Below, piece after piece: positions 1-5,794 of a stretch of DNA of 6,171 nucleotides. The notes below the pieces were generated by a model. It did no database searches, was not told where the DNA came from, and saw only the letters and a list, made by a program, of their open reading frames with translations. The position numbers and the translations under genes are program-made. How positions within the stretch are numbered: the stretch's first letter is position 1; each line of letters begins with the position of its first letter. The stretch covers positions 1 to 6,171 of the forward strand of contig DAAL01000107.1 of assembly GCA_001701065.1 (NCBI GenBank). Reading direction: 5' to 3'. This stretch comes from Bacteroidales bacterium GP4 (lineage in GTDB: Bacteria > Bacteroidota > Bacteroidia > Bacteroidales > Muribaculaceae).

Positions 1-27
1 TTATAGCCTAAAAATGAATAATAGATT

Positions 28-588
28 ATGTTCACCGCATCACAAAAGAAGAAAGAGAATATAGCCGAATATCTGCTGTACATGTGGCAGATCGAGGATC
101 TGATACGTGCCCATTCGCTCGATATGGACAAGATAAAGGAAAATATCATAGACCGTTACCGGCTGTCGGACGACCAAAAGAAGGAGATGGCTGACTGGTA
201 TGAGTCGCTTATCGACATGATGCGCCGCGAGGACGTGAAGGAAAAGGGGCATCTGCAATTGAACAAGAACGTGATAATACAGCTTGAGGACCTGCATCGT
301 GCGCTGATGAAGGAGCCGCGGTTTGCGAAGTATCATGCGCTTTTCTACTCCACACTGCCTTATATAGTGGAACTGCGGTCAAAGCAGGGCGATGACAAGC
401 AGGGGGAAATCGAAACTTGCTTCACGGCGATGTACGGAGTGCTGATGCTGAGGCTCCGGAAGAAGGAGATATCGCAGGACACTCTTGCAGCGGTGACCCA
501 CATAGCTGAATTCCTGAAGACGCTGGCTTATTACTATAACCTCGACCGTGACGACAAACTGTGGGACGATGACCGTGCTGTTAAATAA
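28..588 (+). CDS. DUF4924 family protein (function unknown)
   Basis: A 186-residue soluble, strongly charged, mostly helical protein with no signal peptide or membrane segment. The N-terminus (KKKENIAEYLLYMWQIEDLIRA, residues 7-28) and the later stretches FYSTLPYIVELR (about 106-117) and TLAYYYNLDRD (about 164-174) match my memory of the Bacteroidetes-restricted DUF4924 family, which is about this long, so the gene looks complete. No catalytic motif is visible and no function should be assigned. ATG at 28 is chosen because it is the first in-frame start giving the conserved N-terminus; the ATG at 14 runs into a stop after three codons. Only 27 bases precede it, so its promoter or an upstream operon partner would lie outside the window. 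It converges on nusB, 72 bases away. Gene call firm; family name good but from recognition only. Confidence 0.82.
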   Translation: MFTASQKKKENIAEYLLYMWQIEDLIRAHSLDMDKIKENIIDRYRLSDDQKKEMADWYESLIDMMRREDVKEKGHLQLNKNVIIQLEDLHRALMKEPRFAKYHALFYSTLPYIVELRSKQGDDKQGEIETCFTAMYGVLMLRLRKKEISQDTLAAVTHIAEFLKTLAYYYNLDRDDKLWDDDRAVK

Positions 589-632
589 AAAAATTACCTC
601 CGCGGAGCGCATCGGGGCTGTTCCGCGGAGGT
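588..632 (-). terminator. Intrinsic terminator of nusB
   Basis: A perfect 11-bp inverted repeat, ACCTCCGCGGA (596-606) and TCCGCGGAGGT (622-632), with a 15-base loop. Read leftward it is followed by AATTTTTTTATTT, a good U-tract, so it terminates transcription coming from nusB. Read rightward it is followed by GAAAACGG, so it would be a poor terminator for the DUF4924 gene unless U-independent. The U-tract overlaps the last codon of the DUF4924 gene. Confidence 0.85.
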
Positions 633-660
633 GAAAACGGTGATATTGGAGGGTGTGATA

Positions 661-2094
661 TTATTCTTTCACAAGGAGCCCGGCTTCCCGGAGGTTCTTG
701 ATTATGGCATAGAGCATTCCTGTAACGAACTGCCCGCTCTTGGGGGTGGAGTAGTAGTTGGCTATCTCGGTGTATTCGTTGACAGTTACTACTGACGGGA
801 TTGACTCGAAGTTGAGCAACTCAGCTATGGCTGTTTCGAGTATCACGATGTCCATGAAAGCGAGTCGGTCAGGATCCCAGCGGCTGTTGACAAGGCAAGC
901 GTCGATGTGGCTGCGGTATTCGTCCTGATTGCGTATGGCAGCTTCGAAAAGCGCAGGTCCGAATTTTTCGTCCTCGATGTCCTTGTATTTGGGTGAAAGC
1001 GTCACGCTCTTGCCGTGGGATACGGCAAAACTTTTGATGGTCTTAAGCACGAAAGAACCCATTATCACTACGTCGTCGTTCCAGAATATGGACTGGCTTT
1101 CGAGCGCGGCGGCAAGTTCTTCGCTTTCCACGATTACGTTGCGGAACAGATTGTACCACAGGTCGCAGTCGGTCTTGAAGTCGGTTGCGGGTGCGTTCAT
1201 GTAGTCCTGATAAGTTTCGCTCTGCATGATTTTGTCCAGTAGCTTTCGCAGTGTCACGTCATCGTCCTTCCATGATATGGGGGTGTTGTCGAGATAAGCC
1301 TGACGTGTTTCGTTGGCTTCAAGCGCTTTTATGAACTCATTGTCCACGAAACGGGTGTTGGGGTTGAGGTCGTCGTAAGAGGGGAGGTATTTGTGTTTTG
1401 CTTCGTCGAGTTGCTGTTCACGGAGCTTGGTGAGGTCAACCATGAGCTGGAGCAGGCTGTGGTAAAGCTCGTAGGACTTGTCGAGCGACACGGCGAGTGA
1501 CTTGCGTGAGTCGATGAGCGCGCCACGGATGGATGCGAAGTCATCGAGGGTGGTGTCAAACATGTCCACTGCAAGGTCGTAGCCCATGTGGGTAAAGTCC
1601 TTCATCGAGTGTACGATGGCGAGGAATTTGGCGTTTCGAAGCACCACGGTGTGGAAAATTGTTTTCCAGAATGCCACTTCGTCGCGTATCTCCACGCTCT
1701 CCTTCTTTTTGGTCATGTCCTTATATAAAGAGGAGTTTTTTATCTCGGCTTGGAGTTCAAGTCGGATGGGCTGGATGGCTTCGTAGAAGGACTTGTTGTC
1801 AAGCGCGATTTTTTTCATACCGTCATTGGCTGACAGGGCAAGACCTATGCGGTTGAACATGCTGTCGCTCTTGCGGTTGACAAGCTCAAAGCGGGGAGTA
1901 CCTTCGAAATTTAAGATTTTAAATCCCGATTGGTCAAGAAGAGTTATGAGAAGGTCACTATATAATGTATAGGCAAACCGTCGGTCACGGAATATGCCGG
2001 AGTAAGCGGGGAGAATGTTGAAATCACTGCGGGTCAGCAAATAAGAGTAAAGCATTTGGACCACTTTCATTCTAATCAATATTCTGTTTATCAT
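661..2094 (-). CDS. nusB: Transcription antitermination factor NusB, long Bacteroidetes form
   Basis: NusB binds boxA RNA together with ribosomal protein S10 (NusE) and supports antitermination in rRNA operons. The assignment rests on the last ~72 residues (406-477): DRLAFMDIVILETAIAELL, then IPSVVTVNEYTEIANYYSTP and the closing GQFVTGMLYAIIKNLREAG, which is the canonical helical C-terminal core of the family. The N-terminus MINRILIRMKVVQMLYSYLLTR is the typical Bacteroidetes opening (first helix) and fixes the start at 2094. Length is odd: E. coli NusB is about 139 residues and Bacteroides proteins are about 300 from memory, whereas this one has 477, with a long charged helical insert between the first and last core helices. 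No frameshift is seen. It has its own -7 promoter element and terminator, so it appears monocistronic. Confidence 0.93.
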   Translation of the reverse strand: MINRILIRMKVVQMLYSYLLTRSDFNILPAYSGIFRDRRFAYTLYSDLLITLLDQSGFKILNFEGTPRFELVNRKSDSMFNRIGLALSANDGMKKIALDNKSFYEAIQPIRLELQAEIKNSSLYKDMTKKKESVEIRDEVAFWKTIFHTVVLRNAKFLAIVHSMKDFTHMGYDLAVDMFDTTLDDFASIRGALIDSRKSLAVSLDKSYELYHSLLQLMVDLTKLREQQLDEAKHKYLPSYDDLNPNTRFVDNEFIKALEANETRQAYLDNTPISWKDDDVTLRKLLDKIMQSETYQDYMNAPATDFKTDCDLWYNLFRNVIVESEELAAALESQSIFWNDDVVIMGSFVLKTIKSFAVSHGKSVTLSPKYKDIEDEKFGPALFEAAIRNQDEYRSHIDACLVNSRWDPDRLAFMDIVILETAIAELLNFESIPSVVTVNEYTEIANYYSTPKSGQFVTGMLYAIIKNLREAGLLVKE

Positions 2095-2124
2095 AACTCA
2101 ATGTCCTTTTTGTTAATTTGACTG

Positions 2125-2132
2125 CAAAGTTA
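2125..2132 (-). promoter_or_regulatory. Candidate nusB promoter, -7 element
   Basis: On the minus strand this reads TAACTTTG, matching the Bacteroides -7 consensus TAnnTTTG, and lies about 31 bases ahead of the nusB start. No TTTG is found at the expected -33 distance (about 2150-2155), so only half of the consensus is present. Confidence 0.5.
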
Positions 2133-2248
2133 ACTCTTTTCTCACAGATAGACCGCATTTCCCGCCCGTTTTTTTGAATCTTTTTTTGAAAAGGTCACCT
2201 TTGGAACTCTCTAAATAATTTAATGGAGTGCCACACGTCGATGAACGA
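2133..2248. other. Gene-free junction between core and accessory DNA
   Basis: No coding region, tRNA or array is seen. The stretch has two T-rich runs (about 2169-2188) followed by the short palindrome AAAGGTCACCTTT. The homology shared with the second repeat copy begins only at about 2249, so this segment marks the transition from the nusB neighbourhood to the repeated accessory DNA. No target-site duplication could be recognised. Confidence 0.4.
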
Positions 2249-2275
2249 CAATAATTTAGATTTCTTGAAAATCAT

Positions 2276-2298
2276 GGGTGTTCCCTTTTTGCACACCC
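2276..2298 (-). other. Conserved 3'-UTR hairpin, copy A
   Basis: Inverted repeat GGGTGT (2276-2281) and ACACCC (2293-2298) around an 11-base loop, about 175 bases past the stop of the fusion gene. The equivalent in copy B (3555-3577) keeps the stem through a G-U pair if the RNA is read from the minus strand. It lacks a clear U-tract, so terminator function is uncertain. Confidence 0.4.
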
Positions 2299-2309
2299 GG
2301 ACATTTGCG

Positions 2310-2369
2310 GTGATTTTCTTTGCTTCGCAACGCGCACCGGTTTTCAGCCGATATACGCTAAGAAATCAC
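2310..2369. other. Hairpin inside the 78-base segment unique to copy A
   Basis: GTGATTTTCTT (2310-2320) and AAGAAATCAC (2360-2369) form a 10-bp stem with one bulged T, enclosing a GC-richer loop of about 39 bases. The segment containing it is flanked by CATTT at 2302-2306 and 2380-2384; copy B retains only one CATTT, as expected for a slippage deletion in B or an insertion in A. Role unknown. Confidence 0.4.
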
Positions 2370-2379
2370 TCGCGAATTT

Positions 2380-2435
2380 CATTTCAATGTTCTTCGTATA
2401 TCTACAACGCAAAAGTAGCTATAATAGTCTGATTT
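2380..2435 (-). promoter_or_regulatory. Invariant 56-base 3' flank with a promoter-like element
   Basis: These 56 bases are identical to 3581-3636, although the adjoining coding sequence has many differences. The minus strand contains TACTTTTG (2410-2417), a fit to the Bacteroides -7 element TAnnTTTG, directed leftward away from the gene. No TTTG lies at the matching -33 distance. It may be a promoter for whatever gene originally followed, or a 3'-end element. Confidence 0.35.
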
Positions 2436-2473
2436 TAGCCTGTTTTTAGTGCTAAAATCCCTTTCAACATCCG

Positions 2474-3229
2474 TTATTGAATGTTTTTGACAAGCACCCA
2501 GTGCCCTGTCTTTGGATGACCGAGCCATGCTATACCAAGCTTCTGCATGTATCGTTCGGCTGTCTTGCGGGAGATATTTAGTTTTTCTGCAATATGATCT
2601 CGACGAATGTCTGGCTCAGCCTTTATAATCTCAATTATTCGGCATTCTATGCTTTGAGGGTCATTTTCTCCGTTTTGAGGACCACCTCCAACATTTTGGA
2701 CGCCATTTTGAGCGTCACCATGCACCCTTTGCGCGTCATTATGAACGTCATTTATGTTATCATGACGCTCATAATACAAGGCTTTGCCCTTCAATGTCAG
2801 GCCGTATCTTTGGTTTGGAGCATTGGGCTTATCCGGATTTTCCAATATCACTAATCCTGCTTTAATCGCTGGATTTAAGTAGTTTTGCCTAAATGTTGTT
2901 TTAGACTTAAAAGACATTAGTTCTCTTAAATCATAAGAAGTTAACCAATCCTCTCCTATGACCTTAATTATAGATATGACTGCTTTTCTGTACTTCTGCG
3001 ACTGTACTTCTACTGTGCTTCTACTTACTCCTGACTTACTCTTACTTACTCCAGCTGTATCCTTTTCTGTGTCCTTGTGACGTGCAAAACTTTTCATTCG
3101 GAAAAGACTGATATTTTCCAAGATGTGCTGCGCCTTGTTTTCATCAGAGAAAGTCAATCCCTCCGATTTCAGAAGTCTTATCTGTTCTGCAACCGAGATC
3201 TGCGGTTGGCTATAATGTGAAAGTGTCAT
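2474..3229 (-). CDS. Chimeric protein: Abi_2 N-terminus fused to winged-helix/HTH C-terminal half of an AlbA_2-type ATP-binding protein
   Basis: The 251 residues fall into four parts. Residues 7-47 (SQPQISVAEQIRLLKSEGL, then DENKAQHILENISLFRMKSF) match the opening of Abi_2 family abortive-infection proteins (family form: LLKSRGL...YLxNISYYRLxxY). Residues 48-80 are a polar K/S/T linker beginning FARHKDTEKDT. Residues 83-158 form a winged helix of the Fic/AlbA_2 C-terminal type (IGEDW, TTFRQNYLNPAIKAGLVI, KPNAPNQRYGLTLKGKA). Residues 159-192 are N/D/Q-rich, followed by a second HTH (199-232, EKLNISRKTAERYMQKLGI) and the tail WLGHPKTGHWVLVKNIQ. The full AlbA_2 and HATPase domains, and most of the Abi_2 domain, are missing. 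From residue 48 on it is paralogous to the gene ending at 3676. Start at 3229 gives the Abi-like beginning and sits under a good promoter. It could be a DNA-binding relic, a new fusion or a pseudogene. Confidence 0.8.
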   Translation of the reverse strand: MTLSHYSQPQISVAEQIRLLKSEGLTFSDENKAQHILENISLFRMKSFARHKDTEKDTAGVSKSKSGVSRSTVEVQSQKYRKAVISIIKVIGEDWLTSYDLRELMSFKSKTTFRQNYLNPAIKAGLVILENPDKPNAPNQRYGLTLKGKALYYERHDNINDVHNDAQRVHGDAQNGVQNVGGGPQNGENDPQSIECRIIEIIKAEPDIRRDHIAEKLNISRKTAERYMQKLGIAWLGHPKTGHWVLVKNIQ

Positions 3230-3241
3230 ATAAAAAGAAAA

Positions 3242-3283
3242 ACTTACCCTGAGCGCGCTGTTCTTACGGGAAGCGGGGTAAGT
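3242..3283 (-). promoter_or_regulatory. 5'-leader stem-loop of the Abi-fusion gene
   Basis: ACTTACCC (3242-3249) and GGGTAAGT (3276-3283) are perfect 8-bp arms that would close a hairpin starting a few bases after the predicted transcription start and ending about 12 bases before the start codon. The loop includes the palindrome AGCGCGCT. It could protect the mRNA end, limit translation or be a DNA-level operator; the sequence does not decide which. Confidence 0.45.
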
Positions 3284-3292
3284 ATGTTACTG

Positions 3293-3323
3293 CAAATTTA
3301 GTGCTTTTATTTGGAATAACAAA
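3293..3323 (-). promoter_or_regulatory. Promoter of the Abi-fusion gene
   Basis: The minus strand reads TTTG (3320-3323), 19 bases, then TAAATTTG (3293-3300), an exact fit to the Bacteroides TTTG-N19-TAnnTTTG promoter. Start of transcription is expected near 3286-3289, giving a leader of about 57-60 bases. It belongs with the Abi-derived head of the gene, upstream of the fusion point. Confidence 0.75.
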
Positions 3324-3338
3324 ATTCAAGTCAAAGAT

Positions 3339-3351
3339 TACGCAGTGCGTA
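3339..3351. promoter_or_regulatory. Near-perfect palindrome upstream of the promoter
   Basis: TACGCAGTGCGTA has perfect 6-bp arms around one central base, placed 16 bases upstream of the -33 element of the fusion gene. Position and symmetry fit a regulator-binding site, but no regulator is identified. Confidence 0.35.
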
Positions 3352-3441
3352 GAGTCAACTGGCAAGTGCAAAATTAGTTTACTTTGCTACTGACCCTCAG
3401 TTTGGTGGACAATTTGGGGACAAAACGGCTATAACGAGAAA

Positions 3442-3469
3442 CTCAACTACTCGATTTGAAGTAGTTGAG
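3442..3469 (+). terminator. Terminator-like hairpin of a lost gene
   Basis: CTCAACTACT (3442-3451) and AGTAGTTGAG (3460-3469) make a perfect 10-bp stem with an 8-base loop, followed on the plus strand by CTTTGATTTT, a weak U-tract. No plus-strand gene ends here now. The preceding bases (about 3400-3440) read SLVDNLGTKRL and then a stop in one frame, which could be the tail of a deleted gene, but this is too short to support a call. Confidence 0.45.
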
Positions 3470-3479
3470 CTTTGATTTT

Positions 3480-3513
3480 GTGACCCCGGAGAGATTTACC
3501 CGAAACGGGGTCA
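3480..3513 (-). other. Possible tRNA 3'-end remnant / attachment-site scar
   Basis: On the minus strand GACCCCG (3506-3512) and CGGGGTC (3482-3488) pair as a 7-bp acceptor-like stem, followed by an A in the discriminator position (3481). Just before the 3' arm stands AATCTCTC, which fits the end of a T-loop plus the 3' T-stem strand. The remaining ~50 bases of a tRNA are absent; only 17 bases separate the arms. It may be an internally deleted tRNA or an integration scar; a chance hairpin cannot be excluded. Confidence 0.3.
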
Positions 3514-3554
3514 ACTATATTGTCTGTCAATACTTTAGAATTCTTGAAAATCAT

Positions 3555-3577
3555 GGATGTTCCCTTTTTGCACACCC
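3555..3577 (-). other. Conserved 3'-UTR hairpin, copy B
   Basis: GGATGT (3555-3560) and ACACCC (3572-3577). Compared with copy A one base has changed from G to A. On the plus strand this breaks the stem with an A-C mismatch; on the minus strand it makes a G-U pair. The change is therefore tolerated only if the RNA is copied from the minus strand, the same strand as the gene. Confidence 0.4.
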
Positions 3578-3580
3578 GGA

Positions 3581-3636
3581 CATTTCAATGTTCTTCGTAT
3601 ATCTACAACGCAAAAGTAGCTATAATAGTCTGATTT
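3581..3636 (-). promoter_or_regulatory. Invariant 56-base 3' flank, copy B
   Basis: Identical base for base to 2380-2435, including the leftward promoter-like TACTTTTG (3611-3618 on the minus strand). It lies 40 bases past the stop codon of the truncated gene. Confidence 0.35.
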
Positions 3637-3675
3637 CAGGCCGTTTTCAGTGTTAAAAATTCCTTTTAATAACCG

Positions 3676-4479
3676 CTATTGAATATCCTTGACAAATACC
3701 CAGTGCCCGGTTTTGGGATGACCAAGCCACGCAATATTCCACTCTTTAAGCCGTCGTTTGATGGTGCTTTCCGAACATCCGGCTATACTTGCCAACTCGG
3801 AACGGCTGATTTCATTGTTTTCTTTGATAGCTTTGATGATGGCTGTCTTTTGAGGGTCAAGTTCTTCGTTTAGAGGGTCAGGCTGACCCTCTAAATTGGT
3901 TTGAGGGTCATTTTGCTGGTCAACTTGGATTCTTTGCGGGTCATTTTGAACGTCATTTTCGTTATCATGACGCTCGTAATACAGGGCTTTGCCTTTCAAT
4001 GTCAATCCGTATCTTTGGTTCGGAGCATTCGGGCTGTCGGGATTTTCAAGAGCTACCAGTCCACAATTCATAGCCGGCCTAATATAATTTCTTATAAAGG
4101 AACTCTTTGAGGATAAACCAATTATTTCACATAACATGTTCGCTGTAAACCAATCTTCTCCAATAGATTGAATGGGAATTCTGATTGACTTACTTATAGG
4201 CATATTGTTCAATAATATTGAGCTGTGTCCTACTGTGTCTGTACTGTGTTCTACTGTGTCCTTACTTACTCCAACTGTATCCTTGTCTGTATCCTTGGGG
4301 CGTGCAAAAATGATTTTGACAATAGTGCCATTCTGATAAAACGTAGGAGCCGGCAATCCAACACGTTCACATTCCCTTGCCATCATTGACAGACCGCGAC
4401 CCCAATGTTCAATGAGGCCGCCGAGATACATGATATTGGCTATGACAGGATTCGGAGATTGGGAGATGGTTTTGCGATA
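3676..4479 (-). pseudogene. N-terminally truncated AlbA_2/HATPase_c_4-type ATP-binding transcriptional regulator
   Basis: The open frame runs from a stop at 4480-4482 to 3676. The first ATG (4431) would give 251 residues, but homology clearly extends upstream of it: SQSPNPVIANIMYLGGLIEHWGRGL matches the HATPase_c_4 segment (family form: SxPRNPLIAxxxxxxGxIExWGxG), and so does CERVGLPAPTFYQNGTIVKIIFARP. After it, counted from the ATG, come a repetitive linker (45-70, KDTVGVSKDTVEHSTDTVGHS), a winged helix (about 83-157, IGEDWFT, NAPNQRYGLTLKGKALYYERHDN), an N/D/P/Q-rich segment with NDPQ repeats (159-194) and a final HTH (about 197-232) with tail WLGHPKTGHWVFVKDIQ. Complete relatives have an AlbA_2 domain and the rest of the ATPase fold in front, about 300 more residues, all missing here. 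No promoter is seen immediately upstream, so expression would rely on read-through from the ATPase gene. Treat as a gene remnant. Confidence 0.75.
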
Positions 4480-4520
4480 TTATTCCATTTTATGTATCAA
4501 CGTGTTTGAAGATTTACTTG

Positions 4521-5789
4521 TTATTCCCAGTCATCATTTAGCAGGAAATCAAATAAGCCTGTGAAATATATACCGTTATTATCGGTATAAGGCATTATCT
4601 CATCTCCTACCACAACAATCTTCTTGAATGAATCGGAAATCTTCAGCAATGAAGCAAGTTCCTGCTCACGTTTTTCTTCGGTGGGAATTGAATATGCCGA
4701 CTGGATATAATACCGTTGACTACCCTTGTTGGCGACGAAGTCTATTTCACGTTGAGAGTATGAGGTTTTACCATCTTTCATCTCACGGGATTCCACAATT
4801 CCGACATCTACAAGGTAACCAAGTACGCGAAGATGGTTATATAATACATTTTCCATGATATGCGTAGGTTCCTGTTGTCTGAAGTTTAACCGCGCGTTTC
4901 GCAAGCCAACATCTATGCAGTAATATTTTTTATTGGTCTCATAGTAGCGTCGTCCTTTGACATCATATCTTTCGGCACTTTCAAACAGGAAAGAATTTTC
5001 AAGATAGTCGATATAAGACGCTACTGTCTTTGAGTCTATTTTCATCTTTTGCACGGATTCAAGTGTGTTGGAAATCCGTGATGGATTGGTAAGTGATCCA
5101 ATTGCGCTACATAATGAAGTTGCCAGACGAGACAGAGCAAGTTCGTTTTTCACTTTGTTACGCTCTATAACATCGTCAATATAAGTCTTATCCCATAAAG
5201 ACTGGAGATAGTTTATTTTTTGCTCGTTATCCTGATAGTGGATAAGCCGGGGCATCCCGCCGAATGTGGAATATATTTTCCAAGCCTCGCGCACATCTCC
5301 ACCCATAGCTATAGTGAACTCCCTGAATGACAACGGAAATACCCTTATCTCATCGCCTCGACCACGGAATATGGTGCGTATGTCTTTGGACAAGAAACGA
5401 GAGTTACTGCCCGTTACATATACATCAATATTTTCGTGACTGTTCAAGCCGTTCACAAGTCGCTCAAAATTATCCAGTTCCTGAATTTCGTCAAGAAAAA
5501 CATAATAGTTATCCTCATCATTATTTATAAGAGAATAGATATGCTCCTTGACGGCTTTTGGATCAAGAATATCAAAATCATATTTGTCATCATCCTTGTC
5601 AAAATCCAATGTGATGATATTTTCGGCTGCTACCCCCTGTTGCAACAGGTAATCTTTATAGATAGGGTTTAATAGCCACGATTTACCGCACCTGCGCGGG
5701 CCGGTAATAATTTTGACTTCTCCGTTATCACGTCTTATAATCAGCTTGTTAAGATATGAGTTCCGTTGTATGTAACTTGTCTTGCTCAT
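4521..5789 (-). CDS. AAA_14 / DUF4143 family ATPase
   Basis: A complete 422-residue cytosolic protein. N-terminal AAA_14 domain: Walker A GPRRCGKS (30-37), Walker B YYVFLDEIQE (95-104, D100/E101), sensor-1 VTGSNS (125-130), arginine-finger candidates in FRGRG (142-146), and FPLSFREF (151-158), a hallmark of the family. C-terminal DUF4143 domain, a PD-(D/E)XK-like fold: E313 in MENVLYNHLR, EIDFVA (349-ish, with D350) and YIQSAYS (361-367), where Q stands in place of the usual catalytic lysine; many relatives share this. All ATPase motifs look intact. Physiological role and substrate of this widespread prokaryotic family are not established. Start ATG 5789 gives the family N-terminus (YIQRNSYLNKLI). 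It has its own promoter inside a dyad, and ends 41 bases before the remnant gene's frame, whose missing N-terminal half it appears to have displaced. Confidence 0.93.
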   Translation of the reverse strand: MSKTSYIQRNSYLNKLIIRRDNGEVKIITGPRRCGKSWLLNPIYKDYLLQQGVAAENIITLDFDKDDDKYDFDILDPKAVKEHIYSLINNDEDNYYVFLDEIQELDNFERLVNGLNSHENIDVYVTGSNSRFLSKDIRTIFRGRGDEIRVFPLSFREFTIAMGGDVREAWKIYSTFGGMPRLIHYQDNEQKINYLQSLWDKTYIDDVIERNKVKNELALSRLATSLCSAIGSLTNPSRISNTLESVQKMKIDSKTVASYIDYLENSFLFESAERYDVKGRRYYETNKKYYCIDVGLRNARLNFRQQEPTHIMENVLYNHLRVLGYLVDVGIVESREMKDGKTSYSQREIDFVANKGSQRYYIQSAYSIPTEEKREQELASLLKISDSFKKIVVVGDEIMPYTDNNGIYFTGLFDFLLNDDWE

Positions 5790-5794
5790 TATTC

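Larger units (their letters stand above)
2249..3089 (-). repeat. Direct repeat copy A (3' half of an AlbA_2-type gene plus 3' flank)
   Basis: This copy aligns in the same orientation with 3528-4309. The outer end begins at CAATAATTTAGA; the inner end is CGTGCAAAA (3081-3089, matching 4301-4309). Inside, the non-coding flank is nearly identical between copies, while the coding part is a patchwork of near-identical and diverged blocks. Copy A carries 78 bases (2307-2384) that copy B lacks, bounded by the direct repeat CATTT. The copies are therefore old paralogues or copies brought in separately, not a fresh tandem duplication. Confidence 0.85.
3528..4309 (-). repeat. Direct repeat copy B
   Basis: This is the counterpart of 2249-3089 in the same orientation. 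It starts at CAATACTTTAGA and the shared sequence ends at CGTGCAAAA (4301-4309). In this copy the gene continues upstream into HATPase_c_4 sequence, so copy B preserves more of the original gene and copy A is the one that was re-headed. It lacks the 78-base hairpin segment of copy A. Confidence 0.85.

Noticed and set aside
929..1856. Several plus-strand open frames of 65-91 codons inside nusB
   Set aside because: All lie antisense to a well supported gene, resemble no family and have no promoter; they are shadows of nusB codons.
661..2094. Possibility that the long nusB is two fused or frameshifted genes
   Set aside because: The N-terminal and C-terminal parts are both NusB core helices in one uninterrupted frame, with no internal start region or family change visible.
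3465..3656. Plus-strand 63-codon open frame MSFDFVTPERF... across the terminator and repeat flank
   Set aside because: It begins within the terminator stem, crosses the repeat boundary, and its homologous stretch in copy A does not keep the same frame.
4200..4290. Repetitive ACTGTGTC / ACTGTATCC motifs considered as a short tandem repeat or CRISPR-like array
   Set aside because: The units are irregular, have no spacers and simply encode the K-D-T-V-rich linker of the regulator remnant.
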